64,000 bases of DNA from Candidatus Aminicenantes bacterium UBA2190 (GTDB lineage Bacteria > Acidobacteriota > Aminicenantia > UBA2199). A program made the position numbers and the translations under genes. The notes beneath the pieces were generated by a model that saw nothing but the letters and a program-made list of their open reading frames with translations, was not told the origin of the DNA and did no database searches. The stretch spans positions 143,198 to 207,197 of the forward strand of contig DCVK01000021.1 in assembly GCA_002335385.1 (NCBI GenBank), given 5' to 3'. Below, one piece after another: positions 1-8,048 of the stretch; the first letter of the stretch is position 1; the number at the start of each line of letters is the position of its first letter.

Positions 1-1
1 G

Positions 2-130
2 GCGCGGGACCTGCTGTGGGTGGGAGCATTGACAATCCGTTCCCCCAAAATTATAATCGCCCTGGCCCGCTCGCGACATGTCTTCAGAAAAGCATGGGGA
101 AAGAGGAAGTGGATAAAAGCTCATGAATGA
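2..130 (+). CDS. C-terminal end of an unidentified protein (5' end outside window)
   Basis: An open frame enters from the left edge and ends at TGA 128-130, giving the last 42 residues of a protein. The tail is strongly basic (RSRHVFRKAWGKRKWIKAHE). It overlaps the start of the next gene by 8 nt, the same tight overlap used by the three genes that follow. Such basic tails occur in membrane-associated glycosyltransferases, and the neighbours are glycan genes, but 42 residues do not allow a family call. The other two frames lack this coupling geometry. Confidence 0.45.
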   Translation, partial: ARDLLWVGALTIRSPKIIIALARSRHVFRKAWGKRKWIKAHE

Positions 131-1124
131 GATCGTCCTGGTTTTCTCATTCGTCCTCTCTTTCCTGCTAACGCTGTACGGCACGCCCCTGGCGCAGAAG
201 GCCGCCTTTCGCTATGGGATCCTCGACCAGCCCGACGGCAAGCTGAAAAAGCACTCCCGGCCGGTGCCGTACATGGGAGGGGTGATCGTCTATTTCGCCT
301 TCATCTCGCCGATCAGCCTGGTGTTCGACTTCAACGAACGCCTGCTGGGCATCCTGTTCGCCAGCTCCATCCTGCTGCTGGTGGGGCTTCTCGACGACCT
401 CAAGGCCCTGACCCCGGTGATCAAGTTCCTGTTCCAGGTGGTGGCCACCTATATCCTGCTCAAGAGCGGCATCGTCATCGATCTGATTTTTTTCCCCCAG
501 TGGCTGGACATCGCCCTCTCCTGCCTGTGGATCCTCACCGTGATCAATGCCTTCAACATCATCGACATCATGGACGGGCTGGCCGCAGCGGTGGGCGCCC
601 TGAGTTCCCTGACCATATTCATCATCTCCCTGTATACCGGGGACTTCCTGATCTCCATCCTTTCCGTCAGCCTGGCCGCCGCCCTGCTGGCCTTTCTCAA
701 ATTCAACTGGGAACCGGCCCGCATCTACCTGGGCGACGCCGGCAGCATGGTCCTGGGCCTGATCATCGGCTCCCTGGCCATGATGGTGAGCTATACCCGC
801 TTCAACCGCATGGCGTTCCTCTCGGGGCTTTTCGTCGTGGGCATCCCGCTCTTCGACCTGGCCTACGTGATCGTGCTGCGCATCCTGAAAGGCCGTTCTC
901 CGTTCCTGGGCAGTCCGGACCATTTCGCCCTGCGCCTGCGCAAGAAGATGAACTGGTCGGCGCAGCGGACCGTCGGCGCCATCCTCTATGCGCAGCTGGC
1001 CCTCTCCGGTCTGGTCATCGCCAGTTTCTTTTCCACGCCCCGCTTCACCCTGGTTTCCGGCACCGCGGCCGCCGGCTTGTTCATCATCCTGGGGTGGGTC
1101 CTGGCGGGGGTGGAAATGGAATGA
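123..1124 (+). CDS. WecA/TagO-like undecaprenyl-phosphate sugar-1-phosphate transferase
   Basis: Polytopic inner-membrane enzyme of the MraY/WecA family, which moves a sugar-1-phosphate from a UDP-sugar to undecaprenyl phosphate and so starts a surface glycan. Family motifs are in order: DQPDGKLKKHSRPVPYMGG near residue 35, the Asp pair D91-D92 (GLLDDL), NAFNIIDIMDGLAA at 142-154, and GDAGS at 204-208. Near the end is a GSPDHFALRLRKK segment similar to the family's His-containing loop. The length of 333 aa is normal. The start ATG is preceded by a GAGGAAG ribosome site. The stop overlaps the next start (ATGGAATGAAC), so the glycan genes are translationally coupled. The sugar used cannot be read from sequence. 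Confidence 0.93.
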   Translation: MNEIVLVFSFVLSFLLTLYGTPLAQKAAFRYGILDQPDGKLKKHSRPVPYMGGVIVYFAFISPISLVFDFNERLLGILFASSILLLVGLLDDLKALTPVIKFLFQVVATYILLKSGIVIDLIFFPQWLDIALSCLWILTVINAFNIIDIMDGLAAAVGALSSLTIFIISLYTGDFLISILSVSLAAALLAFLKFNWEPARIYLGDAGSMVLGLIIGSLAMMVSYTRFNRMAFLSGLFVVGIPLFDLAYVIVLRILKGRSPFLGSPDHFALRLRKKMNWSAQRTVGAILYAQLALSGLVIASFFSTPRFTLVSGTAAAGLFIILGWVLAGVEME

Positions 1125-2362
1125 ACGTCATCATCGGGGCCGGCATATCGGGCCTGAGTGCCGGGCAGGAGCTGCGAAGCGATTTCTTGATCCTGGAGAA
1201 GAGTTCCGCCCTCGGCGGCCTTGCGGGACAGTACCGCGCCGGCGGCTTCGCCTTCGATCACGGGGGCCACTATTTCCATTTCCAGGACAAACCGGAGATC
1301 CAGAGGCACGTGGAAATGTTCCATGCCTTTCGCCGCTACCGGCGCAACAGCAAGGTGTTCCTGCAGGGGCGCTTCATCCCCTATTCCCTGCAGTACCATC
1401 TGGCCGGTCTGCCGGCGCGGCAGCGCAACCCCATCCTGGCCGAGGTCCTGGCCGGCCCGGGCGGTCCGGCGGGCGGGCCGGCGCAGGACCTGGAGCGGTT
1501 CCTGCTGGCCCACTTCGGGCCGAGCCTGGTGCGCCTGTTCTTCGCGCCGTACCTGGAGAAATTCTACGGCCGGCCGCTGGCGGCCATGATCGCCGGCATG
1601 GACAAGGGGAGCATCCCGGTCCCAAGGAAAGAGGACGTTGTGGCCGGTGCCCTTTGCCGACGGCCGTGCGCCGAGGGTTACAACCCCGTTTTCTATTACC
1701 CGTCGGGATCGCTCCAGGCTTTCATCGACGATTACGGGCGTCCCCTGGCGGCAAGGATCCGCTGCCGGGAAGAGGTCGTCGCCATCGAACCGGCGCGGAA
1801 GCTGGTGGTCACCAACGGCGGCAGCTATCGCTACGACAGCCTGATCAGCACCATGCCCTTGAACCGTTTGCTGGGGATCATGACGCCGCCTCAGCCCTTT
1901 CCCCGGAAGCAGTTTCACCACCTGTCGACCCTGGTGGTCAACGCCGTGCTGGCGCGGCGTCGGCGCCGCTTTCACTGGCTGTATCTGCCGGAAACGCAAT
2001 TTCCCTTCTATCGCGTCGGCTACTATCCGGCGGCGGGGACGGTCGCCGTGTACCTGGAGAAGACGATCGCTGCGGATTCCCCCCTCGATGCCCGTCAGGT
2101 CCGCCGTGAAGCGGTCTTCACCCTGAAGCGAACGGGGATGATCGCCGGCGCCGAAGAGATTCTTTTCCATGACCTGAAGAGGATCCCCGTTTCCTACGTG
2201 GTTTTCGATCGCGGGTGGCCGCGACTGGTGCCGGCCGCACTGGCGCACCTGCGCCGCCAGAGCATCCACTCCATCGGCCGCTACGGCAGCTGGAATTACA
2301 CGTCCATGGCCGACGATATCCGCCTGGCGCGGGAAACGGCCGGCCGCCTCAACAAGGCATGA
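1121..2362 (+). CDS. FAD-dependent amine-oxidase-like oxidoreductase
   Basis: A 413-aa protein opening with a Rossmann dinucleotide-binding motif, VIIGAGISGLSAG at residues 3-15, followed by ILEKSSALGGLAG, the usual amine-oxidase/protoporphyrinogen-oxidase layout. A second FAD-contact stretch near the C-terminus (SIGRYGSWNYTSMADDIRLA) resembles the end of UDP-galactopyranose-mutase-like proteins. The ATG at 1121 was chosen because it overlaps the upstream stop by 4 nt and places the FAD motif at the extreme N-terminus. It sits between a lipid-carrier transferase and a glycosyltransferase, so a role in sugar-nucleotide or glycan modification is plausible. The substrate is unknown. Confidence 0.8.
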   Translation: MNVIIGAGISGLSAGQELRSDFLILEKSSALGGLAGQYRAGGFAFDHGGHYFHFQDKPEIQRHVEMFHAFRRYRRNSKVFLQGRFIPYSLQYHLAGLPARQRNPILAEVLAGPGGPAGGPAQDLERFLLAHFGPSLVRLFFAPYLEKFYGRPLAAMIAGMDKGSIPVPRKEDVVAGALCRRPCAEGYNPVFYYPSGSLQAFIDDYGRPLAARIRCREEVVAIEPARKLVVTNGGSYRYDSLISTMPLNRLLGIMTPPQPFPRKQFHHLSTLVVNAVLARRRRRFHWLYLPETQFPFYRVGYYPAAGTVAVYLEKTIAADSPLDARQVRREAVFTLKRTGMIAGAEEILFHDLKRIPVSYVVFDRGWPRLVPAALAHLRRQSIHSIGRYGSWNYTSMADDIRLARETAGRLNKA

Positions 2363-3534
2363 GCGGCAGGATCGTCGTCGCCCACGTGATCACCAAGCTG
2401 GAGCTTGGCGGCGCCCAGCTCAACACGCTGCACACGGTCGAGCACCTCGATCCCTTGCGCTTCGACGCCTGCCTGCTCTGCGGCCCCGGGGGGGTGCTGA
2501 AGAGCCGGCTGGCCGAAGCGGACCGCCTTTTCATCGTCCCCGCCCTGGGAAGGGAGATCCGGCCCGTCCGGGACATCCAGGCATTGCTGCAGCTGCTGCG
2601 GCTGTTCAAGCGGTTCCGGCCGCAGATCGTCCACACCCATTCGGCGAAAGCCGGCATTTTGGGACGGGCGGCCGCCCGCCTGGCGGGCGTCCCGGTCGTC
2701 GTCCACACAATCCACGGTTTTTCCTTCTCCCCTTTGCAGCCGTTTTTACAGCGCCGTTTCTATCGCCTGGCCGAAAGAGCCTGCCGGCCGCTGACGGACC
2801 ATTTCGTCTTTGTCTCCCGCAGCGACATGGACCAGGCGCGCCGGCTGAAGCTGATGATACCGCCGCGCATCGACTCGGATGGCGACAGCTTCTCCCTCAT
2901 CCGCAGCGGCTTCCCCCTGGGAAAATTCCTCGCCAGAGGGGACGCGGCGGCGGCCAGGGCGAAATACGACCTGCCGCCGGGATGTATCGTGTGCGGCACC
3001 ATCGCCCCTTTCAAGCCGCAGAAGGGGCTGCTGGGCCTGGTGGAGGTCGCCGCCCGGGTCATCGCCAGGAACCCGGAGGTCATTTTCTTCATCGCCGGAG
3101 ACGGCGAGCAGCGGCCGCTGCTGGAGGCCGAGCTGCGGCGTCGCGGCATTGCGGCGAACTTCCGCCTGCCGGGATTCATCCGTGACGTGGAGAACGTCAT
3201 GGACGCTTTTGACATCGGACTTTCCACCGCCCGGTGGGAAGGGCTGCCGCAGAGCCTGGTGCAGCTGCGCCTGAAGAAAAAGGCGATCGTGGCCAGCGAC
3301 ATTCCGGGCAACCGTGAGGTCGTCCGGGACAGGGAGAACGGACTCCTGGTGCCCTGGAACGACGCGGAGCGCTTTGCCGCGGCCATCCTCGAACTCGCCG
3401 GGAATGCCGGGCTGCGGCGCCGGATGGGAAACTTCAGCGCCGAGGATTTCAGCGAGTGGTCGGCCGACGTGCTGGTGGCGCGCCAGGAGGAGCTGTACCA
3501 GCGCCTCGTGGTCCGCAGCTGGACGCGGAACTGA
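2359..3534 (+). CDS. Glycosyltransferase family 4
   Basis: A 391-aa GT-B-fold retaining glycosyltransferase. The N-terminal acceptor domain begins VAHVITKLELGGAQLNTL, with HTHSAKAGILGR near residue 93, typical of GT4 enzymes. The C-terminal donor domain shows FIAGDGEQRPLLE and then STARWEGLPQSLVQLRLKKK with the conserved Glu of the EX7E region, followed by ASDIPGNREVV. ATG 2359 overlaps the previous stop by 4 nt, so it is the last visible gene of the coupled glycan set. It probably extends the lipid-linked saccharide begun by the WecA-like enzyme on the cytoplasmic face. Donor and linkage are not predictable. Confidence 0.9.
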   Translation: MSGRIVVAHVITKLELGGAQLNTLHTVEHLDPLRFDACLLCGPGGVLKSRLAEADRLFIVPALGREIRPVRDIQALLQLLRLFKRFRPQIVHTHSAKAGILGRAAARLAGVPVVVHTIHGFSFSPLQPFLQRRFYRLAERACRPLTDHFVFVSRSDMDQARRLKLMIPPRIDSDGDSFSLIRSGFPLGKFLARGDAAAARAKYDLPPGCIVCGTIAPFKPQKGLLGLVEVAARVIARNPEVIFFIAGDGEQRPLLEAELRRRGIAANFRLPGFIRDVENVMDAFDIGLSTARWEGLPQSLVQLRLKKKAIVASDIPGNREVVRDRENGLLVPWNDAERFAAAILELAGNAGLRRRMGNFSAEDFSEWSADVLVARQEELYQRLVVRSWTRN

Positions 3535-3564
3535 GGGCGTCCGCACCGGCGGCAAAGCGACGTC

Positions 3565-3593
3565 TTTACTTATCATCTCCCGGGGGGTACAAT
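3565..3593 (+). promoter_or_regulatory. Sigma-70-type promoter for bacterioferritin gene
   Basis: TTTACT (3565-3570) and TACAAT (3588-3593) are separated by 17 bp, in the 116-bp gap between the glycosyltransferase and bfr. Predicted transcription start is near 3600, giving a leader of about 50 nt. No Fur-box-like palindrome was recognised nearby. Confidence 0.5.
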
Positions 3594-3650
3594 GAAGCGA
3601 AGCGCGGGAGAATTCCCCGCCCGGCGGCCTGGCCGCCCAAGGAGGTCGGA

Positions 3651-4115
3651 ATGAAAGGCAACAAGAAGCTGATCCAAACCCTGAATGCGCTCCTGGCCGA
3701 TGAATTGACGGCGGTCAACCAATACATGGTGCATTCGGAGATGAATGCCGACTGGGGCTATGAAAAGCTGCACCAGCATTTTGAAAAGCGGGCCATCGAC
3801 GAAATGAAGCATGCCGAGAAGCTGATCGGCCGCATCCTTTTCCTGGAAGGACTGCCGGTCGTCACCACCCTGAAGAAGATCACCATCGGTGCGGATATCG
3901 CCAAACAGCTGGCCGCCGACCATGCCGCCGAGGCCGAGGCGATCGTGGCCTACAACCAGGCCATCAAGCTGGCCGGGGATCTGGCCGACTTCGCCACCCG
4001 CGAGATCCTGGAAAGGATTCTGAGCGAGGAGGACGGCCATATCGACAAGATCGAGGAGCTGCAGGATCAGATGGGGCACATGGGGGCGGCGATCTTCCTC
4101 ACCACCCAGGTCTGA
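3651..4115 (+). CDS. bfr: Bacterioferritin
   Basis: A 154-aa four-helix iron-storage protein. All ferroxidase ligands known from E. coli Bfr are present at the same numbering: E18, E51, H54, E94, E127 and H130. The haem-ligand methionine M52 is also kept, so a haem-containing 24-mer is expected. The start is ATG 3651 behind an AAGGAGG ribosome site; an in-frame extension upstream is non-coding in character. It stores iron and detoxifies Fe(II)/peroxide in the cytoplasm. It has its own promoter and faces the htpX gene tail to tail with a gap of only 17 bp. Confidence 0.96.
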   Translation: MKGNKKLIQTLNALLADELTAVNQYMVHSEMNADWGYEKLHQHFEKRAIDEMKHAEKLIGRILFLEGLPVVTTLKKITIGADIAKQLAADHAAEAEAIVAYNQAIKLAGDLADFATREILERILSEEDGHIDKIEELQDQMGHMGAAIFLTTQV

Positions 4116-4132
4116 ACGCCGCGGCGCCCGGA

Positions 4133-4975
4133 TCAGGCTGGGCGCATGGCCCGCAGGCGGGCGACCCGCTCCTCAATGGGGGGATGGGTCGAGAACAGCG
4201 CCAGCAGGCTCTTGCCGCTCAGCGGCGAGACGATGAACAGGTGGGCGGTCTGCCGCGTCGCCCGCAACGGCAGCCGCTTGGAGTATGCGGTCAGTTTTTC
4301 CAGGGCCGAGGCCAGTCCCTCGGGATCGCGGGTCAGCCGGGCGGCACCCTCGTCGGCCTTGTATTCCCGCGTGCGTGAAATGGCCATTTGGATGAGGCTG
4401 GCGGCCAGCGGCGCCAGGATGGCCATGGCCAGCAAGCCCAGGACGCCGCCGCGGTTGTCGTCGTCGCGGCCTCCGAAGAAGACGCCGAACCAGCGTGCCT
4501 GATAGGCCAGGAACATGATAGCGCCGGCCAAAGTGGCGGCCACGGTCTGCAGCAGCGTGTCGCGGTTGATCACGTGAGTCAGTTCATGGGCGATCACTCC
4601 CTTCAGCTCCGGTTCGTTCATCAGCTGCGTGATCCCGCGCGAGAGAGCGATGACCGCCTTGCTGGGATCGCGGCCGGTGGCGAAGGCGTTGGGGGAATCC
4701 TGCTCGAAGACATGGAGGGCAGGCATGGGCACCTGCGCCTGCTGGCAGAGCTCGCGCACCATGGCGTAGATGCGCGGAGATTCGCTCTCGCTCAGCTCGC
4801 CTGCCCGGTAGGCCTTGAGGACGATCTTGTCGGAGAACCAGTAGGAGACGAAATTCATCACGCCGGCCAGGACCAGGGCGATCAGCATGCCCTGCTGGCC
4901 GCCGGCCATGCCGCCGATGAAAAGAAAAATGCCGGTCAAGGCTCCGAGCAGCGTCACGGTCTTCAATTTACTCAT
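4133..4975 (-). CDS. htpX: HtpX-type membrane zinc metalloprotease
   Basis: A 280-aa M48 peptidase for quality control of membrane proteins. Two N-terminal membrane segments (about 6-24 and 28-46) precede the zinc motif HELTH at 130-134 (H130, E131, H134). The third ligand is predicted as E204 in REYKADE. Two more hydrophobic segments lie between the motifs, as in E. coli HtpX. NAFATGRDPSKAVIALSRG matches the family. The start overlaps the stop of the FtsB-like gene by 8 nt, so the two are one transcript. In some bacteria htpX is heat or envelope-stress induced; nothing seen here shows how it is controlled. Confidence 0.94.
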   Translation of the reverse strand: MSKLKTVTLLGALTGIFLFIGGMAGGQQGMLIALVLAGVMNFVSYWFSDKIVLKAYRAGELSESESPRIYAMVRELCQQAQVPMPALHVFEQDSPNAFATGRDPSKAVIALSRGITQLMNEPELKGVIAHELTHVINRDTLLQTVAATLAGAIMFLAYQARWFGVFFGGRDDDNRGGVLGLLAMAILAPLAASLIQMAISRTREYKADEGAARLTRDPEGLASALEKLTAYSKRLPLRATRQTAHLFIVSPLSGKSLLALFSTHPPIEERVARLRAMRPA

Positions 4976-5333
4976 GCTTCGCCTCCTGTGGCTCCTGCAC
5001 CAGCACGACCACCTTTTCGTTCTTCTTCATCAGCCACAGGTCCTTCCGGGCCTTTTTCTCCAGGGCCAGGGGGTTTGCGCGCAGCTGCTCGATCTCGCGG
5101 ACCAGCTGCGCTTTTTCCTTTTCCAGGGTGAAGATGGTCTGCCGCAGGGCCCTGATCTGCTGTTTCGTTTTGATGATTTCCACGATGCCGCGGTCGCCGA
5201 AAACGAACGCCAGCACCAGGATGAACAGGAAGAAGGCCAGCAGCAGGGGGAGGCCGCGGGACTGCAGCAGCGAGCTCTCCTTTTTCTTGCTGGCGCCGTC
5301 CTCTCGTTGTCGGAGCTGGCGGGTTGCGGGCAT
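4968..5333 (-). CDS. Septum formation initiator (FtsB/DivIC-like)
   Basis: A 121-aa bitopic membrane protein with a basic N-terminal cytoplasmic tail of about 27 residues, one membrane helix (about 28-46), a periplasmic coiled coil rich in Glu/Lys (about 50-86), and the family-typical EKKARKDLWLMKKNEKVV segment. FtsB/DivIC proteins link the division proteins FtsL and FtsQ at the septum. The start at 5333 has no ribosome site; a TG-T-GATATT extended -10 lies 8 nt upstream, suggesting a leaderless mRNA. It is the first gene of a two-gene unit with htpX, an uncommon pairing. Confidence 0.82.
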   Translation of the reverse strand: MPATRQLRQREDGASKKKESSLLQSRGLPLLLAFFLFILVLAFVFGDRGIVEIIKTKQQIRALRQTIFTLEKEKAQLVREIEQLRANPLALEKKARKDLWLMKKNEKVVVLVQEPQEAKHE

Positions 5334-5347
5334 GGGGACAAAATATC
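5334..5347 (-). promoter_or_regulatory. Extended -10 promoter giving a leaderless FtsB-like/htpX transcript
   Basis: On the minus strand GATATT (5342-5347) is preceded by TGT, forming an extended -10, and lies 8 nt before the ATG (5331-5333). No convincing -35 was seen. A start site 7-8 nt downstream would coincide with the initiation codon. Confidence 0.35.
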
Positions 5348-5457
5348 ACAAATCATCCCGGGGCGCAATCGCCTGCCGCCGCCTGGGAGCCGGCGACGGG
5401 CGGCCCCCAGGCGCGAACGGAGGTCGCAAGCGGATCGGGATGCAACCCCAGTGGAAA

Positions 5458-5486
5458 TTGACAACCAGACAATATTGGGTTAAAAT
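5458..5486 (+). promoter_or_regulatory. Consensus sigma-70 promoter of the grpE-dnaK-dnaJ operon
   Basis: TTGACA (5458-5463), 17-bp spacer, TAAAAT (5481-5486). The predicted start near 5493 leaves a leader of about 92 nt. A small hairpin in that leader (CACCCG 5504-5509, CGGGTG 5514-5519) lies shortly after the start. No CIRCE inverted repeat was found, so HrcA control is not supported; a housekeeping promoter is what the sequence shows. Confidence 0.7.
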
Positions 5487-5584
5487 TTTTTTATGCAGGC
5501 AATCACCCGGGATCGGGTGCTCCCCGGGGTCGCGGCCCATTTTCGCGCGCGGCGGCCAGGCCCGGAGGGAACAGCGAGGAGCAA

Positions 5585-6229
5585 ATGACTTCGGACGAGG
5601 ACAAGGAAGGCGTCGGCTACGTTCCGGACGAGAGCGATCTGGACGAGGAAGAAGCGAAGGTCCCGGAGAAAAACCTCCAGGAAGAAGCCGGCCATAAGAA
5701 AAAAAGCATGTCCAGGCGTGCCCACCACCGGGCCGTTGATCCGGAAGCGCTGCTGCGCAGCACCGCCGCCGAACGTGATGAATTCAAGGACAAGTACCTG
5801 CGCGGCCTTGCCGAAATGGACAACTTCCGCAAGCGGATGAAAAAGGAGCGGGATGAGTTCCAGAAATACGTCCTGTCGGAGGTCCTGCTCGACCTGCTGC
5901 AGATCTACGACAACCTGGAGCGGGCGCTGAGAGCCAAAACCGCGGAGCAGGACAAGGGGATCGTTTCCGGCGTGGAGATCATCCGCAAGCAGTTCCTGGA
6001 GCTGCTGAAGAAATACCAGGTGCTCGAGATCGATGCCCTGGGTCAGCATTTCGACCCCGCTTTTCACGAAGCCCTGAGCAAGGAGGAGCGGGAGGGCATC
6101 AGCCGGGCGGTGGTGGTGGAGGTGTACCAGAAAGGGTTCACTTATCACGACAAGCTGCTGCGCCCGGCCTTGACCAAGGTGGCCATCCCCGTCGCCGCCC
6201 CGGCAGTGGAAAACGAGCCTGAACCCTGA
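5585..6229 (+). CDS. grpE: Nucleotide exchange factor GrpE
   Basis: A 214-aa cytoplasmic co-chaperone that releases ADP from DnaK. It has an acidic, low-complexity N-terminus (about 1-45), a long coiled-coil helix (about 55-110, including RGLAEMDNFRKRMKKERDEF), and the beta-domain signature GQHFDPAFHEAL followed by VVVEVYQKGFTYHDKLLRPALTKV split by typical spacing. Start ATG 5585 follows GCGAGGAGC. The stop overlaps the dnaK start (TGATG), so the pair is translationally coupled at the head of a five-gene operon. Confidence 0.95.
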   Translation: MTSDEDKEGVGYVPDESDLDEEEAKVPEKNLQEEAGHKKKSMSRRAHHRAVDPEALLRSTAAERDEFKDKYLRGLAEMDNFRKRMKKERDEFQKYVLSEVLLDLLQIYDNLERALRAKTAEQDKGIVSGVEIIRKQFLELLKKYQVLEIDALGQHFDPAFHEALSKEEREGISRAVVVEVYQKGFTYHDKLLRPALTKVAIPVAAPAVENEPEP

Positions 6230-8043
6230 TGGCCAAGAACATCGGCATCGACCTGGGCACGACCAACTCCTGCATCAGCTACCTGGAGGGGCGGGATGCC
6301 CTGATCGTCCCCAACCCGGAGGGGGCCAGGGTCATCCCGACCGTCATCGCCCAGACGCCGGAAAAGAAACGCATCTTCGGCAACGCCGCCAAGCGGCAGA
6401 TGATTACCAACAGCAAGAACACCATCTGGGGGATCAAGCGCCTCATCGGCCGCAAGTTCGACAGCCCGGAGGTCAAGGAAATCTCCCGCCGCGTGGGCTA
6501 TGAGATCGTACAGGCGGCCAACGGCGACATCAAGGTCAAGCTGGCCGACCAGATGTACTCCAGCGAAGAGATCTCCGGCATGTACCTGGGCTACCTGAAG
6601 GGCATCGCCGAGAACTACCTCGGCGAGCCCGTCTCCGACACCGTCATCACTGTGCCCGCCTTCTTCAACGACGCCCAGCGCCAGGCCACCAAGGTGGCCG
6701 GTGAGATCGCCGGTCTGAACGTCACGCGCATCATCAACGAGCCGACGGCGGCTTTGATCGCCTACCGGCAGAAGATCAAAAAGAACGGCCTGTACGCGGT
6801 CTATGACCTCGGGGGCGGGACGTTCGACATCTCCATCGTCGAGGTCAACGGCGACATCTACAAGGTCGTCTCCAGCCTGGGCGACACCTTCCTGGGCGGC
6901 AGCGATTTCGACGCCCAGATCTGCGACTGGATCTTCCACGAGGTCGAACGCGAAACCACGGTCGACCTGCGGGACAGGAAGGATGTCGTGCAGCGGGTGA
7001 TCCAGGTGGCGGAAAAGGCCAAGATCGAGCTCTCTTTCGACCAGGAGACCCTGATATCGATCCCCTACCTGCATCATTTCAGCGACGGCTCCAATTACCA
7101 TTTCCAGAAGAAGCTGACCCGCTCCCACCTGGAGTCCAGCACCGTGGATTTCATCGACCGCACGCTGGAGCTGATCCGGAAGTCGCTGGACGACATCCAT
7201 ATCCAGCCCGATAAAATCGAGCGTGTCGTCCTGGTCGGCGGACAAAGCCGCATGCCGCTCATTTTCCGGAAACTGAACGATTTCTTCGGCCAGCCGCCCG
7301 ATATCCAGATCAACCCCGAGGAGGCGGTGGCCCAGGGAGCGGCGCTGCAGGCCGAGATCATCAAGGGCAAGGTGCGCGACCTGCTGCTGCTGGACGTCAC
7401 CCCCCTCTCGCTGGGCGTGGAGACCAAGGGCGACAGCTTCACCAGGGTCATCGAGCGCAACTCCACCATTCCCACGAAAAAATCGATGATCTTCACCACC
7501 ATCAGCGACAACCAGACGACGGTCAAGATCCATGTGTTGCAAGGGGAGCGCTCGACGGCCTCGGGCAACAAGTCGCTCGGCTTTTTCAACCTGGTCGGCA
7601 TCCCCCAATCCCTGAAGGGCATCCCGCAGATCGACGTCACGTTCGAGATCGACGCCAACGGCATCGTCCGCGTCTCGGCCCAGGATAAGACGACCGGCCT
7701 CAGCCAGAGCATGAAGATCCAGCCGTCGAGCGGCCTGTCCCCCGAGGAGATCGAGCACGTCATCCAGGACGCCAAGAAGTATGAGGAGCAGGACAAGACG
7801 GAGCTGCGTCTGGCCAAGGCCAAGCTGCAGCTGCAGGAGGAACTGGAGACCGTCAAGTTCTATTACCAGCGCTACATAGAAAAGCTGAACGCCCATGACG
7901 GAGCCGAGATCGATTCGCTGATCGGCCGTTGCGAAAAAGCCCTGGAGGGCCATGACGTGGACCTGCTGGAGGGACTGCTGAAAAAAATGAAGAATTACCG
8001 AACAATGATCAACACCATACTGACCGCCGAATTCTCCAAATAA
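6229..8043 (+). CDS. dnaK: Chaperone DnaK (Hsp70)
   Basis: A 604-aa Hsp70. The actin-like ATPase domain has GIDLGTTNSCISYLEG at the start, YDLGGGTFDISIVEV near residue 190, and VVLVGGQSRMPLIF near 335. The substrate-binding domain follows after LLLLDVTPLSLGVET near residue 385. The lid is short: the protein ends at TAEFSK and lacks the long disordered acidic tail seen in many DnaK proteins of 630-640 aa. It is coupled to grpE by a 1-nt overlap, and dnaJ begins 5 nt after the stop. It folds and remodels proteins with the flanking GrpE and DnaJ. Confidence 0.97.
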   Translation: MAKNIGIDLGTTNSCISYLEGRDALIVPNPEGARVIPTVIAQTPEKKRIFGNAAKRQMITNSKNTIWGIKRLIGRKFDSPEVKEISRRVGYEIVQAANGDIKVKLADQMYSSEEISGMYLGYLKGIAENYLGEPVSDTVITVPAFFNDAQRQATKVAGEIAGLNVTRIINEPTAALIAYRQKIKKNGLYAVYDLGGGTFDISIVEVNGDIYKVVSSLGDTFLGGSDFDAQICDWIFHEVERETTVDLRDRKDVVQRVIQVAEKAKIELSFDQETLISIPYLHHFSDGSNYHFQKKLTRSHLESSTVDFIDRTLELIRKSLDDIHIQPDKIERVVLVGGQSRMPLIFRKLNDFFGQPPDIQINPEEAVAQGAALQAEIIKGKVRDLLLLDVTPLSLGVETKGDSFTRVIERNSTIPTKKSMIFTTISDNQTTVKIHVLQGERSTASGNKSLGFFNLVGIPQSLKGIPQIDVTFEIDANGIVRVSAQDKTTGLSQSMKIQPSSGLSPEEIEHVIQDAKKYEEQDKTELRLAKAKLQLQEELETVKFYYQRYIEKLNAHDGAEIDSLIGRCEKALEGHDVDLLEGLLKKMKNYRTMINTILTAEFSK

Positions 8044-8048
8044 CCGCC

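Noticed and set aside
5340..5584. CIRCE/HrcA operator upstream of grpE
   Set aside because: No TTAGCACTC-N9-GAGTGCTAA-like inverted repeat is present.
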